A stretch of DNA of 64,000 nucleotides from Alteromonas mediterranea DE (GCF_000020585.3 NC_011138.3:2967020-3031019); one strand, 5' to 3'; positions 39,086 through 49,531 are shown, numbered from the stretch's first letter. Made by a program: numbers and translations. Notes: a model not told the origin generated them from the sequence alone.

Positions 39086-40552
39086 TTAATTACAGCGCCA
39101 GTCTTCTTTAAAGTCACAAAGCTCGTCGTCATCTTCATCTGAAGTAAGCTCAATGTTAGTTGATACTTTCTTTGACGGAAAAGCGATTTTTGCGGGTTGT
39201 TTTTTATCAATAAAGCTAAAAATTTTCTTCGCAATATCTGTGTTGTCAATTTGCCCCATAAACGACTGATAACCCGCGCCAAAGGCAAACACTTCAACAT
39301 CTACGCCTGTGTGACCGCCTGTGGTCCAGCCTGTGTTTGTCTTGGTGTCAAGAAACGTTTTAACAGCACTCAAGCGCGTTTTGTCGTCCTGGTTCGATAT
39401 GCTATTTAACGTAGCTAACTCTTGTTCGGTTAGTGACAGGCCTAATTTAGCGGCGACGAATTCGCCAGGGTTTTCTTCGTTTGCCATTTCAAGTGCAATT
39501 GTCATTACCGATGCAGAAAGCGATTTAAGGTGCTCCGGGCTCCAGCGATAGTCGCCATTCGCGCCAATGGTCAAACCGCCGGTACTATGATCAGCCGTCA
39601 ATACCACCAAGGTGTCTGGGTTCGCTTCTACATAGTCACGCAAATACTCCATGGTAATAGCAAGATCATGCATTTCAGCCATAGCAGAAGCAATATCGTT
39701 AGCGTGTCCTGCCCAGTCTACTTGGCTTGCTTCAACTAATAGGAAGAAGCCGTTATCATTTTCTAAATGTTTAATGGCATTTTTTGTTAGATACTTAAGA
39801 CGGTTCTTACGCTTATCGTCGAGAACAGCGGGCAACGCCACTGGGGCAAATAAGCCCAAAACATTACTACCGGCAGGCACAGAAGCTAGGCGATTATATG
39901 AATCAGCATATTCATAGCCTGCGTCGATAAACTGAGCCAAAATATCGCGATCTTCTCTCTCAAAATAAGACGTACCACCACCTAACATTACATCTGCGAC
40001 AAACTCACCGTTTACGCGCACATCAAAAAAGTCGTCAGCAATCTCATTATAGTTTTTGCGGCTTTCATTATGAGCAATATACGAAGCCGGCGTGGCATGA
40101 ACAATTTGAGACGTTACTGCAAGACCCGTTCGCATGCTCTTGCTTTTCGCATAGTACATAACCGAATTAACAGGTTGTTTGTTTACATCTACGCCTATAG
40201 CGCCATTATATGATTTCACACCCGAAGCCAGTGCTGTTGCTGCTGCAGCCGAATCGGTAACATAACCAGACACTTGAGCCGGATACGTGGATGCATTTCC
40301 GACTAAAATGTCATCAAACACTACGGGCTCTATGTTTGGTGTAGTTGGGTCGTCAACATAGTTTCGATATGCCGTTGTGTAGGCCGGGCCCATACCATCT
40401 GCCACAACCATAATGATATTCTTTGGCACGCCCTGTAGCTGGGCGCGATTGTGATTGGCTGGCTGGTGTGCGGATTCAGTGATACCACAACCCGCTAGAA
40501 CGGCGATAGACGCACAGCTTAGAATGGATGTGCGAACAAATTGTTTAATCAT
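39086..40552 (-). CDS. Alkaline phosphatase (PhoA superfamily) lipoprotein
   Basis: The 488-residue protein starts with a signal and lipobox LAGC (C22). The metal-binding VADGMGPAYT is near residue 50 and the nucleophile serine lies in YVTDSAAAATAL. The later histidine motifs are EASQVDWAGHAND, TADHSTGG and TGGHTGVDV. It should hydrolyse phosphomonoesters outside the inner membrane to scavenge phosphate. The Asp/Glu-rich end (TSDEDDDELCDFKEDW) is an uncommon addition. No Pho box was identified by eye. Confidence 0.93.
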   Translation of the reverse strand: MIKQFVRTSILSCASIAVLAGCGITESAHQPANHNRAQLQGVPKNIIMVVADGMGPAYTTAYRNYVDDPTTPNIEPVVFDDILVGNASTYPAQVSGYVTDSAAAATALASGVKSYNGAIGVDVNKQPVNSVMYYAKSKSMRTGLAVTSQIVHATPASYIAHNESRKNYNEIADDFFDVRVNGEFVADVMLGGGTSYFEREDRDILAQFIDAGYEYADSYNRLASVPAGSNVLGLFAPVALPAVLDDKRKNRLKYLTKNAIKHLENDNGFFLLVEASQVDWAGHANDIASAMAEMHDLAITMEYLRDYVEANPDTLVVLTADHSTGGLTIGANGDYRWSPEHLKSLSASVMTIALEMANEENPGEFVAAKLGLSLTEQELATLNSISNQDDKTRLSAVKTFLDTKTNTGWTTGGHTGVDVEVFAFGAGYQSFMGQIDNTDIAKKIFSFIDKKQPAKIAFPSKKVSTNIELTSDEDDDELCDFKEDWRCN

Positions 40553-40776
40553 TTAAACTTCCCTGAGTAAGTAAAGGCATCTAGATGTGTTGATGAAGTC
40601 TAGATGCAAAAAACGACACTATCGCGAATAATTTTGTGATGTTTGTTTAGCGATAAGGCGTATTAGTGTAGATCAGGCAAGCGCTATGCTCAAAGCTTTT
40701 GGATAAAATAAACACGGGACAGGGCGACCAGCCGGCCCCCTTGGTAACGTGTACTATGACGTGGACGTTATAATAT

Positions 40777-41736
40777 TTATTTCGTAGATGAAGATAGGTA
40801 CTCGCGCATGCGTTGCTGAGCCACGTCAACAAGCATATCTGGCTGAAATTTCGATATAAATCTATTACAACCGACTTTTTCAACCATTGCATCGTTGAAG
40901 CTTCCGCTTAGGGAGGTATTTAGGGCTATAAACAAATCGGCCATTCTTGGGTCATTACGCACTTCAGAGGTCAATCGATACCCGTCCATTTCAGGCATCT
41001 CGGCGTCAGTGAACATTAAAAGTATTTCGTCTGTTGGGTTTATCCCTTCATCAGCCCACTTTTTCAACAGTGATAGAGCTTCTGCACCATTTTTGCGTTC
41101 AATGATGGTGACGCCAAGCTGTTCTAATGTGTCTCTAATTTGTTTTCTCGCCGTACTTGAGTCGTCGACAATAAGTACCTTTTTCCCTAAAAAGTGATTG
41201 ACGATGTCCTTATCAAGGACTTCTTCAGAGATAGAAGTGTCGTAATCTATGATTTCAGCGAGCACTTTCTCTACATCGATGATCTCCACCAGCTCTTGTT
41301 TACCCTCAACATTCACCTGAGTTATGGCGGTTAAATAGTTTGCTTTCCCTATGCCGGAGGGAGGAGGCTGAATTGTTCCCCAGGACGTGTTCACAATGTT
41401 TTTAACGTTGCCAATTATAAACCCCTGAACGCTTCTATTATATTCAGTAATGATCACATTCTTAGCGGTGTCTTCGGTGGCTCCCCCTCGAATTTTTATA
41501 GCCTGACGTAAATCAATAATGGGTATTGAGCTGCCGCGATAGTTCATCACGCCTTTAAGGTTCTGGTGAGATCCAGGCATGATATTGAGCTTAGGCACAT
41601 TGATAACCTCTTTAATTTTAAAGACGTTCATTGCAAATATGTGCCGCGTTCCAAGTTGAAACATCAAAAGTTCAAGCCGGTTTTCTCCAACAAGCTTGGT
41701 TCTTTGGTCAACCGACGACAATACACTGCTACTCAT
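40777..41736 (-). CDS. cheV: Chemotaxis protein CheV
   Basis: The 319-residue protein has an N-terminal CheW-like coupling domain (~15-165, with YRGSSIPIIDLRQAI) and a C-terminal receiver domain (~185-310). The receiver has the acidic pair in LIVDDSS, the phospho-Asp in MFTDAEMPEMDG, and the Thr/Ser and Lys switch residues (LNTS, SKF). CheV couples receptors to CheA and can be phosphorylated. A GTG three codons upstream is possible; the ATG at 41736 was chosen. It stands alone, away from other chemotaxis genes. Confidence 0.95.
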   Translation of the reverse strand: MSSSVLSSVDQRTKLVGENRLELLMFQLGTRHIFAMNVFKIKEVINVPKLNIMPGSHQNLKGVMNYRGSSIPIIDLRQAIKIRGGATEDTAKNVIITEYNRSVQGFIIGNVKNIVNTSWGTIQPPPSGIGKANYLTAITQVNVEGKQELVEIIDVEKVLAEIIDYDTSISEEVLDKDIVNHFLGKKVLIVDDSSTARKQIRDTLEQLGVTIIERKNGAEALSLLKKWADEGINPTDEILLMFTDAEMPEMDGYRLTSEVRNDPRMADLFIALNTSLSGSFNDAMVEKVGCNRFISKFQPDMLVDVAQQRMREYLSSSTK

Positions 41737-42095
41737 AAAATTCACTTTTTACTTTATAATCAAAAAGCTAGATACACATAGGCCTTCAGCTACCCAGCAA
41801 GATTTTTTGCACTTAACCCTACCTCGCCCAATTTGGCAAAGCTATTACTCTTTCAGCTAATAGACAGACTACATAAACAACAGTGCGTGGCACGCTCGCA
41901 CTTACAACTGACTTACACCACTGCCACCTGCCACCTGCCACCACTGCACATTCACGAAATAAATGACCGCAATGCAAAATATATATTTCTATTATTCCAA
42001 ACCACGCACTAGGATGAAATGGAATCAACGGGAACGCCCTACAGCGTAAACACAAACAACGTTAAGTATTTTAATTATAGTCGGGAGAGACGCTC
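41737..42095. other. cheV/aceA divergent intergenic region
   Basis: These 359 bases hold no supported gene. They carry three perfect tandem copies of CTGCCAC and a good ribosome-binding site (GGGAGAG) for aceA. Promoter elements could not be fixed by eye. Confidence 0.5.
41921..41941 (+). repeat. Three tandem copies of a 7-bp repeat
   Basis: CTGCCAC occurs three times in a row and is followed by a partial CACTGC. The stretch stands out from its AT-rich surroundings, about 155 bases before the aceA start. It may be slippage-prone; no role is known. Confidence 0.85.
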
Positions 42096-43691
42096 ATGTC
42101 GCAATATCAACAAGACATTGATAACTTCGCCACCTTAAAGGCAGCACAGAAAGGAACGTGGGAAGGTATAAACCCAGAGTTCGCTGCTCGCATGAAAGTT
42201 CAAAATCGTTTCAAAACTGGCTTAGACATTGCCCGTTATACTGCAGGCATCATGCGTAAAGACATGGCTGAATACGACGCAGATTCGTCTCAGTACACAC
42301 AGTCACTAGGCTGCTGGCATGGCTTTGTAGGCCAGCAAAAAATGCTTTCAGTTAAAAAGCACCAAGGTACAACCAGCAAAAGCTACCTTTACCTATCTGG
42401 TTGGATGGTAGCGGCGCTTCGCTCTGAATTTGGTCCGCTACCTGACCAATCAATGCACGAAAAAACGTCAGTTTCTGCCCTTATCGAAGAGCTTTACACC
42501 TTCCTTCGCCAGGCAGATGCCCGTGAATTAGGCGACCTTTTCCACAAACTAGACGACGCGAAGAAAAACGGCGGCGATGTAGCGGCTATCCAAGCTGAAA
42601 TCGACAACTACGAAACTCACGTAGTACCAATTATTGCGGATATCGACGCAGGTTTTGGTAACGAAGAAGCAACTTATCTACTTGCAAAACAAATGATTGA
42701 AGCAGGTGCATGCTGTATCCAAATCGAAAACCAAGTGTCAGATGCGAAGCAATGTGGTCACCAAGACGGTAAAGTAACCGTGCCACACGAAGACTTCCTC
42801 GCAAAAATCAACGCTGTACGCTATGCATTCCTTGAACTCGGTGTTGACGACGGCGTTATTGTTGCACGTACTGACTCACTAGGTGCTGGTCTGACTCAAA
42901 AGATCCCAGTGTCTACCTCTGAAGGCGACCTGGCTGCACAATACAACGCATTCCTTAAAACCACAGAGGTTGCTGGCGCAGACGACCTATCTGAAGGCGA
43001 CTTAGTATTAAAGCAAGGTGGCAAGCTTGTTAAGCCAGAGCGTTTGCCAAACGGTTTGTTCCGCTTTAAAGACAACACAGGTTTTGACCGCGTAGTACTT
43101 GACTGTGTTACGTCGCTCAAGCACGGTGCTGACCTACTTTGGATTGAGACTGAAAAGCCTCACGTTGGTCAAATTGCTGAAATGGTTAACGCTATTCGCG
43201 AGCAAGTACCAAACGCTAAGCTGGTATACAACAACTCTCCATCGTTTAACTGGACACTTAACTTCCGTCAGCAAGTATTTGATGCTTGGACAGAAGAAGG
43301 TAAAGATGTGTCGGGTTACGACCGTGCGAAGCTTATGTCAGCAGATTACGATGATAGCGAACTTGCAGCAGAAGCTGATGAGAAGATTAAGAGCTTCCAA
43401 GCTGACGCAGCACGTGAAGCCGGTATCTTCCACCACCTTATCACGCTACCTACTTACCACACTGCAGCACTGTCTACTGACAACCTTGCGAAAGGCTACT
43501 TCGGTGAAGAAGGTATGCTTGCTTATGTACGCGGTGTTCAGCGTCAAGAAATTCGCCAAGGCCTTGCGTGTGTTAAACACCAAGCGATGGCAGGTTCTGA
43601 CCTAGGTGATACGCACAAAGAGTACTTCTCTGGTGAAGGTGCACTTAAAGCGTCTGGTGAAGATAACACCATGAATCAGTTTGACGTATAA
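42096..43691 (+). CDS. aceA: Isocitrate lyase, long form
   Basis: This enzyme splits isocitrate into succinate and glyoxylate, the first step of the glyoxylate shunt. The 531-residue protein belongs to the longer bacterial class. The catalytic cysteine is C220 in KQCGH, and PIIADIDAGFG carries the metal ligands. A GGGAGA precedes the ATG. A strong terminator follows, and the next genes are a LysR regulator and malate synthase, the second enzyme of the shunt. Confidence 0.97.
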   Translation: MSQYQQDIDNFATLKAAQKGTWEGINPEFAARMKVQNRFKTGLDIARYTAGIMRKDMAEYDADSSQYTQSLGCWHGFVGQQKMLSVKKHQGTTSKSYLYLSGWMVAALRSEFGPLPDQSMHEKTSVSALIEELYTFLRQADARELGDLFHKLDDAKKNGGDVAAIQAEIDNYETHVVPIIADIDAGFGNEEATYLLAKQMIEAGACCIQIENQVSDAKQCGHQDGKVTVPHEDFLAKINAVRYAFLELGVDDGVIVARTDSLGAGLTQKIPVSTSEGDLAAQYNAFLKTTEVAGADDLSEGDLVLKQGGKLVKPERLPNGLFRFKDNTGFDRVVLDCVTSLKHGADLLWIETEKPHVGQIAEMVNAIREQVPNAKLVYNNSPSFNWTLNFRQQVFDAWTEEGKDVSGYDRAKLMSADYDDSELAAEADEKIKSFQADAAREAGIFHHLITLPTYHTAALSTDNLAKGYFGEEGMLAYVRGVQRQEIRQGLACVKHQAMAGSDLGDTHKEYFSGEGALKASGEDNTMNQFDV

Positions 43692-43738
43692 CGCGAACCA
43701 GCAATGAGTTAAACGGAAAGCATCCCAACCTTTCCTAC

Positions 43739-43765
43739 AGGGCACCTTCGGGTGCCCTTTTTTAC
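43739..43765 (+). terminator. aceA terminator
   Basis: The stem GGGCACC/GGTGCCC with a TTCG loop is followed by six T's, about 50 bases behind the aceA stop. Confidence 0.93.
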
Positions 43766-43860
43766 GCCTTTTATTCAGCCTATTTATATCAACTTGAAAA
43801 AGTAAACAAATGCATCTTTTTAAGAAACGCATAAACGACTGACATAACAGCCAAAATTCA

Positions 43861-43875
43861 ATAGCTTATAGCTAT
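43861..43875 (+). promoter_or_regulatory. Candidate LysR operator upstream of the regulator gene
   Basis: ATAGCT-TAT-AGCTAT is a perfect 6-3-6 inverted repeat containing the T-N11-A core expected of LysR-type boxes. It lies 99 bases before the LysR start, a usual place for autoregulation. Confidence 0.5.
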
Positions 43876-43973
43876 ATAAAAGCCTATATTAAGACTAAAT
43901 GCTTATCTGACATTCAAATAGAAACCCTTTATAATAGACCTGTTTAATTAGGTTTCAAAAGAGCATTAGAATA

Positions 43974-44918
43974 ATGAATATAGCGAAGGTCGACCTGAAT
44001 TTATTAGTGTACTTAGATGTGCTGTTGCGCGAAGGCAGTGTGACAAAAGCCGCAAATCAGCTAAGTATTACACAGCCTGCAATGAGCAACGGTCTAAAAC
44101 GCCTTCGCGACCTCTTCAAAGACCCTTTACTCGTTCGCACTAGCGACGGAATGACCCCCACTAAGCGCGCCCTCGAACTGCAGCCAATTATTCGCGACGT
44201 GCTTAGCCGGCTAGAAAGCTCTATTCAGCCGGAAACTGACTTCGACCCGCTGACCAGCGACAGAACCTTCCGCATTATGACCAGTGATTATGCAGAAAGT
44301 ACGCTGCTGCTTGAGTTAGTGGGAAGGCTTGCTGACTTGGCCCCAAACATCACGCTAGATCTTATTACTCCCAGCGACGTAACGTTCCACGATGTAGAAC
44401 AAGGGAAAGTGGATATGGCGATTAACCGCTTCGAGGAACTTCCCTTGTCATTTCACCAAAAAGTGATTTGGTACGACACATTCAGTTGTGTAATGAGTGC
44501 CGACCACCCACTTGTTGAAAAATGTAACCTTGAAGGCTACTTAAGCGCTCAACACATTTGGGTAAGTAAAACAGGGTTTGGTGTGGGCGTGGGTATTGAC
44601 CCCAATGAAGTACAAAAACTGGGGTGGGTTGATGCCGAGTTAACTAAAATTGGAAAGCAACGTGCTATTCGTGTGTTTACACGCCACTATCACGCAGCCC
44701 TTCAAATTGCGAAAAAGCAAAAACTTATTGCAACTTTGCCAAGTAAAGCGGCCCGTTTATTTAAACACGACCCTGATGTGGTAATTAAAGAGCCACCTTT
44801 TGATATACCGCCTATAGCCCTAAAAATGGCGTGGAGTGCTCTACTTCACCACGACGCAGGCCACATTTGGTTACGCCGATTGATAAGCGATGTGGCCAGC
44901 GAAATGAACGCGGGCTAA
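43974..44918 (+). CDS. LysR-family transcriptional regulator
   Basis: The 314-residue protein has an N-terminal winged helix-turn-helix (residues ~5-65: [32 protein letters not shown]) spread over two helices, and a periplasmic-binding-like effector domain behind it. It lies between the two glyoxylate-shunt genes, on the same strand, so control of aceA and/or glcB is likely but inferred. The effector is unknown. Confidence 0.9.
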   Translation: MNIAKVDLNLLVYLDVLLREGSVTKAANQLSITQPAMSNGLKRLRDLFKDPLLVRTSDGMTPTKRALELQPIIRDVLSRLESSIQPETDFDPLTSDRTFRIMTSDYAESTLLLELVGRLADLAPNITLDLITPSDVTFHDVEQGKVDMAINRFEELPLSFHQKVIWYDTFSCVMSADHPLVEKCNLEGYLSAQHIWVSKTGFGVGVGIDPNEVQKLGWVDAELTKIGKQRAIRVFTRHYHAALQIAKKQKLIATLPSKAARLFKHDPDVVIKEPPFDIPPIALKMAWSALLHHDAGHIWLRRLISDVASEMNAG

Positions 44919-44962
44919 ACATTCATAAAATATATGGCAAAAATACAAACCATAAATTAAAA

Positions 44963-45016
44963 AACTATCTCTATACACACTACACTGGGTTATCAGACAA
45001 ATGTATAGAGGTAGTT
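44963..45016 (+). promoter_or_regulatory. Inverted repeat covering the glcB ribosome-binding site
   Basis: The arms AACTATCTCTATACA (44963-44977) and TGTATAGAGGTAGTT (45002-45016) pair over 15 bp with a single G-U. The loop is 24 bases, and the right arm ends at the base before the glcB ATG. The arm includes AGAGG, the ribosome-binding site. In RNA read through from the LysR gene this would hide the site; in DNA it could be a dimeric operator. Confidence 0.75.
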
Positions 45017-47212
45017 ATGCAAGGATATATTACAAAGGGCCGACTACAGGTTGCCGAACAACTCGATAACTTTATCAACGAACAGGCACTTCCTGGCACT
45101 GGCGTCGACCAAGAGGCTTTTTGGCAAGGCGCTGAAGCTCTCTTCGAAAAATTCATACCTCAAAATCGCGCGCTACTAGAAAAGCGAGAGCAACTTCAGC
45201 GCGCTATTGATGACTACCACAAAGCTGGGAACCCGGTAGGTGGTAGCGAATACACAGACTTCCTTAAAAACATTGGGTATCTCGTTGAGCAGCCTGCGAA
45301 CGTTACCGCCGACACACAAAACGTAGATGCAGAAATTGCTACTATGGCGGGGCCGCAGCTTGTAGTACCTATTAATAATGCTCGCTATGCACTTAACGCG
45401 GTAAACGCTCGCTGGGGAAGCCTGTATGATGCATTGTACGGCACTGACGTTATAAGCGATGAAGGCGGCGCAGAAGCAGGGAAAAGTTATAACCCTGTTC
45501 GTGGCGCTAAAGTAGTAGCGAAAGCGAAAACCTACCTAGATAACATGATACCGCTAGCGAAAGGCAGCCACGCAGACGTTACACAGTATAAAATTGATAC
45601 GGGTAAACTGGCTATCACGCTTACCGATGGCGATGAAACCACCCTAGCGAATACTGAACAATGGCAAGGACACCAAGGCGATATCAGTGCCCCATCAAGC
45701 CTGCTTTTTGCGCACAATGGCCTGCACTTTGAAATTCAAATTGACCCTACTCACCCGATTGGCGAGAGTGATCCAGCGAACGTAAAAGACGTGCTGGTTG
45801 AAGCCGCTCTGACTACCATTATGGACTGCGAAGATTCCGTTGCCGCTGTTGACGCTGAAGACAAAACCTTGGTGTACAGCAACTGGTTAGGTTTGATGAA
45901 AGGCACGCTCAGCATTGAAATGACAAAAGGCGGTAAGCAACTTGTTCGCGCCATGCATGACGATAGAAGGTATCAGCCCTCTAAACACGCTGCAAAGAAT
46001 CAGTTAAAAGACGGAGAACTTGTTCTTTCTGGCCGAAGCCTAATGTTCGTTCGAAACGTCGGTCACCTTATGACCAACGACGCCATGCTTTTTGACGGTG
46101 AAGAAGTACCAGAAGGGATCATGGATGGTTTAATCACTTCCCTTATCGCAAAGCATGACCTTTTAGGTAATAGTAAATTTAAAAACAGCCGCGAAGGCAG
46201 TATTTATATTGTTAAACCTAAAATGCATGGGCCTGAAGAAGTGGCGTTCTCTAATGCGCTATTTGGTGCTATCGAGCCTATCATCGACGTTCCCACCAAC
46301 ACCCTTAAAATGGGTATTATGGATGAAGAACGTCGTACGAGTGTTAATCTACAAGCGTGTATCGCTGAAGCAACCTCGCGGGTTGTGTTCATCAACACAG
46401 GCTTTTTGGACAGAACGGGTGATGAGATACATACCTCAATGCTTGCCGCGCCGTTCGCAGAAAAAGCCGCCCTTAAAGCTATGCCATGGATTAAAGCTTA
46501 CGAAACCGCAAACGTTGCCGTAGGTCTTCGCTGTGGCCTTTCTGGTAAAGCGCAAATTGGTAAAGGCATGTGGCCGATACCTGATGAAATGCAAAATATG
46601 ATGGATGCTAAAATTGGTCACCCGAAGGCTGGGGCAAATACGGCATGGGTGCCCTCTCCTACTGCAGCGACACTGCACGCGCTTCATTATCACGACGTGA
46701 ATGTGTTTGACGTTCAAAAGTCGCTAGATGCGAGTTTTGATGGGTTAAGCGATATACTCACTATTCCTTTGTTAGAAGATGCCTCAACGCTTACACGTGA
46801 AAGTATAAAGCGTGAAATCGACAATAACGTTCAGGGCATTTTAGGCTACGTTGTACGCTGGGTTCACCAAGGTGTAGGCTGCTCTAAAGTTCCAGACATC
46901 AACAATGTTGGCCTTATGGAAGATCGCGCGACCTTACGTATTTCATCGCAGCATATCGCAAACTGGTTAGAGCACGGCATTGTAAGTGTAGATCAGGTAA
47001 AAGAATCTTTGGCACGCATGGCGGTACTGGTAGATGAGCAAAACGCAGGTGACCCTGAATATATCCCTATGACGCCTGATTTAGATAGCTCAATCGGCTT
47101 CTTAGCTGCAAGCGACCTCATCTTCAAAGGTAAAGAGCAGCCTAGCGGTTACACCGAACCTTTGTTGCACGCCCGTCGACGCGAGATGAAGGCGAAGCTG
47201 GCAGGTAATTAG
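45017..47212 (+). CDS. glcB: Malate synthase G
   Basis: This enzyme condenses glyoxylate and acetyl-CoA to malate, the second step of the glyoxylate shunt. The 731-residue length is that of the G form. Landmarks are [17 protein letters not shown] (the acidic Mg2+ site), [14 protein letters not shown] and [10 protein letters not shown]. The frame is open 62 codons upstream into the LysR gene. The ATG giving [17 protein letters not shown] fits the family and has AGAGG before it. An inverted repeat covers that site. Confidence 0.97.
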   Translation: MQGYITKGRLQVAEQLDNFINEQALPGTGVDQEAFWQGAEALFEKFIPQNRALLEKREQLQRAIDDYHKAGNPVGGSEYTDFLKNIGYLVEQPANVTADTQNVDAEIATMAGPQLVVPINNARYALNAVNARWGSLYDALYGTDVISDEGGAEAGKSYNPVRGAKVVAKAKTYLDNMIPLAKGSHADVTQYKIDTGKLAITLTDGDETTLANTEQWQGHQGDISAPSSLLFAHNGLHFEIQIDPTHPIGESDPANVKDVLVEAALTTIMDCEDSVAAVDAEDKTLVYSNWLGLMKGTLSIEMTKGGKQLVRAMHDDRRYQPSKHAAKNQLKDGELVLSGRSLMFVRNVGHLMTNDAMLFDGEEVPEGIMDGLITSLIAKHDLLGNSKFKNSREGSIYIVKPKMHGPEEVAFSNALFGAIEPIIDVPTNTLKMGIMDEERRTSVNLQACIAEATSRVVFINTGFLDRTGDEIHTSMLAAPFAEKAALKAMPWIKAYETANVAVGLRCGLSGKAQIGKGMWPIPDEMQNMMDAKIGHPKAGANTAWVPSPTAATLHALHYHDVNVFDVQKSLDASFDGLSDILTIPLLEDASTLTRESIKREIDNNVQGILGYVVRWVHQGVGCSKVPDINNVGLMEDRATLRISSQHIANWLEHGIVSVDQVKESLARMAVLVDEQNAGDPEYIPMTPDLDSSIGFLAASDLIFKGKEQPSGYTEPLLHARRREMKAKLAGN

Positions 47213-47523
47213 GTTTAGCCTTTTAAACTTAAATTTCTGATACCACACAAATCAAGCTCACCCGCTGTTTAAATAGGGGTGGGCTTTTTTATTAATCAAA
47301 TTTTTTAGAACTCGCGCTGTGACAATTAACACATTCCAAATAGCGTTATTCACACAATGTAGCGAAACAGTAACACCTTAGACTAAAGAGATGAACGAAA
47401 AGCCCTTCGCTATTTTGCCGTTATAAAGCCTGTCAACTAAGCTTCTATTAAAAGGCGACGTGGTTGTGCTCAATGAAAAATTAAACTGCATACGCTTTAG
47501 CCTTAATAAAACGGAGTATGCAT
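47213..47523. other. glcB/patatin intergenic region
   Basis: This stretch holds the glcB terminator (listed separately) and about 230 bases upstream of the patatin gene. No other gene is supported; promoter elements were not located. Confidence 0.5.
47254..47290 (+). terminator. glcB terminator
   Basis: The stem AAGCTCACCC/GGGTGGGCTT (one G-U) is followed by six T's, about 40 bases behind the glcB stop. Confidence 0.85.
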
Positions 47524-48408
47524 ATGCAGGTAGCCTCGGCAGCGATACCCAATAACCTAGCAACCTCAGACTTAACGCAAATCGTTCCTATTTTTTCAGG
47601 GGGCGGCACACGTTTAAGCGCTCACATAGGCATTATAAAAGCCCTGCATGATATGAAAATTGGCTTTGATACGCTTGTAGGCGTATCAGGCGGTTCCATT
47701 ATTGCCTCGCTCTATGCTAAAGGTTATAGCGTGGAACAAATGCGAGAGCTGGCGCTTGTCACCGACTTTAAGCAATTTACTGAATTCTCACTTGTAAGAT
47801 TATTACGTGAAGGCGGGCTCTCCTCAGGTGATGTATTTCAAAACTGGATAGATGAACAGCTTGAAGGCGCGGTATTTGCCGACATGCCGCTCGATTTAAA
47901 CATACTCGCCACAGATGTAAACGGCGGCGGCCCGGTTTTATTCAACAAGCACGCTACGCCTGACATGAAGGTATCAGAGGCGGTGCGCTACTCCATGTCT
48001 ATCCCGCTAATATTTTCATTCAAACCCTTTAAAGAGTATTTGCTTGTAGACGGTGCGATATTGTCTGAAGATGCGCTGTTTGAAGATTGGCGAGGCGATG
48101 GCACGCCATCAGTATGCTTCAGACTGCAAAGCACCGAACAAAAACGCAAGGCCATTAAAAAGAACTTACTTCAACTGCCCCAATACGTCAGCATGCTTAT
48201 TCGCACGTTTATGACGGCAATATCCAGGGAGTACGTCAATGCGAAGTATTGGCACAATACGGTGGTGGTGAATACCGGGGAGATTTCCGCGGTAGATTTT
48301 TCGCTTACACCTGAAATTAAGAACACACTTTTTGAGCTCGGTTATGCAACCACGAAAGAGTTCTTGCCCAAAAAGTGTGCGGGATTTATGAGAAGCAGTG
48401 CACTTTAA
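47524..48408 (+). CDS. Patatin-like phospholipase family protein
   Basis: The 294-residue protein has the patatin catalytic dyad: an oxyanion glycine block GGGTRLSAHIG, nucleophile serine in GVSGGS and aspartate in VDGAIL. It likely hydrolyses acyl chains of lipids. Two ATGs lie six bases apart. The second is preferred because the ACGGAG site touches the first and is correctly spaced from the second. It converges with the epimerase gene. Confidence 0.9.
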   Translation: MQVASAAIPNNLATSDLTQIVPIFSGGGTRLSAHIGIIKALHDMKIGFDTLVGVSGGSIIASLYAKGYSVEQMRELALVTDFKQFTEFSLVRLLREGGLSSGDVFQNWIDEQLEGAVFADMPLDLNILATDVNGGGPVLFNKHATPDMKVSEAVRYSMSIPLIFSFKPFKEYLLVDGAILSEDALFEDWRGDGTPSVCFRLQSTEQKRKAIKKNLLQLPQYVSMLIRTFMTAISREYVNAKYWHNTVVVNTGEISAVDFSLTPEIKNTLFELGYATTKEFLPKKCAGFMRSSAL

Positions 48409-48441
48409 CGGTTTCAGAAAGTAATTATAAGTCGCTAGCGC

Positions 48442-49458
48442 TTACACTTTATAAAAGTCGCGATACCAGTCGACAAACGCTTTTACGCCTGTTTCAACAT
48501 CGGTAGATGGCTGGTACCCAGTATCTTCAACGAGCGACGACACATCAGCATAGGTGTCAGGCACATCGCCTGGCTGCATAGGAAAAAGTTCTTTCTTCGC
48601 CTCAATGCCCAATGCACTCTCAAGGGTTTCAATAAACTTCAAAAGGTGCACTGGTGTTTGCGCACCAATATTGTATACCTTATAGGGCGCCTTACTCGTA
48701 CTTGGATCTGGATTGCTGCCGTCCCAATTCTCGTTAGGTTTAGCCACATTATCCAATGAGCGAATTACGCCTTCAACGATATCATCTATATAAGTGAAGT
48801 CACGACGGTGGTTACCATAGTTGTAAACCTGTATTGTTTTACCTTCCAAAATAGCCTTAGTGAACTTGAAAAGCGCCATGTCTGGACGGCCCCAAGGCCC
48901 GTAAACAGTGAAAAAGCGCAGCCCCGTTGTAGGCAAGTCATACAGGTGACTATAAGTATGGGCCATTAGCTCGTTAGCTTTTTTAGAAGCCGCATACAAG
49001 CTAACTTGATGATCTACGTTGTGCTGCTCTGAAAACGGCATAGTTTCATTCGCACCGTAGACTGAGCTAGATGACGCGTACACCAAATGCTCGACGTTAT
49101 TATGGCGACACCCTTCTAGAATATTCACAAAGCCAACAATATTTGAGTCGACGTAAGCGTTAGGATTTTCAAGTGAATAACGCACACCAGCTTGAGCAGC
49201 TAAATGCACCACTCTATCAAATTTGTGCTCTTCAAAAAGCGCAGCCATTTTGTCGCGCTCTTCTACCCCCATCTCGATAAATGAAAATAAATCAGCAGCA
49301 GTAGATGATTTAATCTCGTCTAGACGAGCATGCTTTAAATTCACATCGTAATAATCGTTAATGTTGTCAATTCCGACAACTTGGTCACCACGATTGATAA
49401 GGTATTGCGATACAGCCGCTCCTATGAAACCAGCGGCTCCGGTGACTAAGATTTTCAT
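48442..49458 (-). CDS. NAD-dependent epimerase, UDP-glucuronate 4-epimerase type
   Basis: The 338-residue short-chain dehydrogenase/reductase protein has NAD motif GAAGFIG at residues 7-13, SSSSVYG and the catalytic YAASK. The segment FTVYGPWGRPDMALFKFTKAILEGK and YNYGNHRRDFTYIDDI are typical of UDP-glucuronate 4-epimerases that make UDP-galacturonate for capsule or lipopolysaccharide. The substrate is inferred from sequence resemblance. No other polysaccharide genes touch it. Confidence 0.9.
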   Translation of the reverse strand: MKILVTGAAGFIGAAVSQYLINRGDQVVGIDNINDYYDVNLKHARLDEIKSSTAADLFSFIEMGVEERDKMAALFEEHKFDRVVHLAAQAGVRYSLENPNAYVDSNIVGFVNILEGCRHNNVEHLVYASSSSVYGANETMPFSEQHNVDHQVSLYAASKKANELMAHTYSHLYDLPTTGLRFFTVYGPWGRPDMALFKFTKAILEGKTIQVYNYGNHRRDFTYIDDIVEGVIRSLDNVAKPNENWDGSNPDPSTSKAPYKVYNIGAQTPVHLLKFIETLESALGIEAKKELFPMQPGDVPDTYADVSSLVEDTGYQPSTDVETGVKAFVDWYRDFYKV

Positions 49459-49531
49459 GAAAATATATACTTAAGCGCTCACATACAGTTATGCTACTAC
49501 TATACATTAAATCTAAATAATGGAAAGTTGC

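Noticed and set aside
40647..40892. 81-residue minus-strand ORF overlapping the end of cheV
   Set aside because: It overlaps the cheV receiver domain in another frame and resembles nothing known.
43099..43605. 168-residue plus-strand ORF inside aceA
   Set aside because: A frame-shifted shadow within isocitrate lyase; its composition follows the aceA codons.
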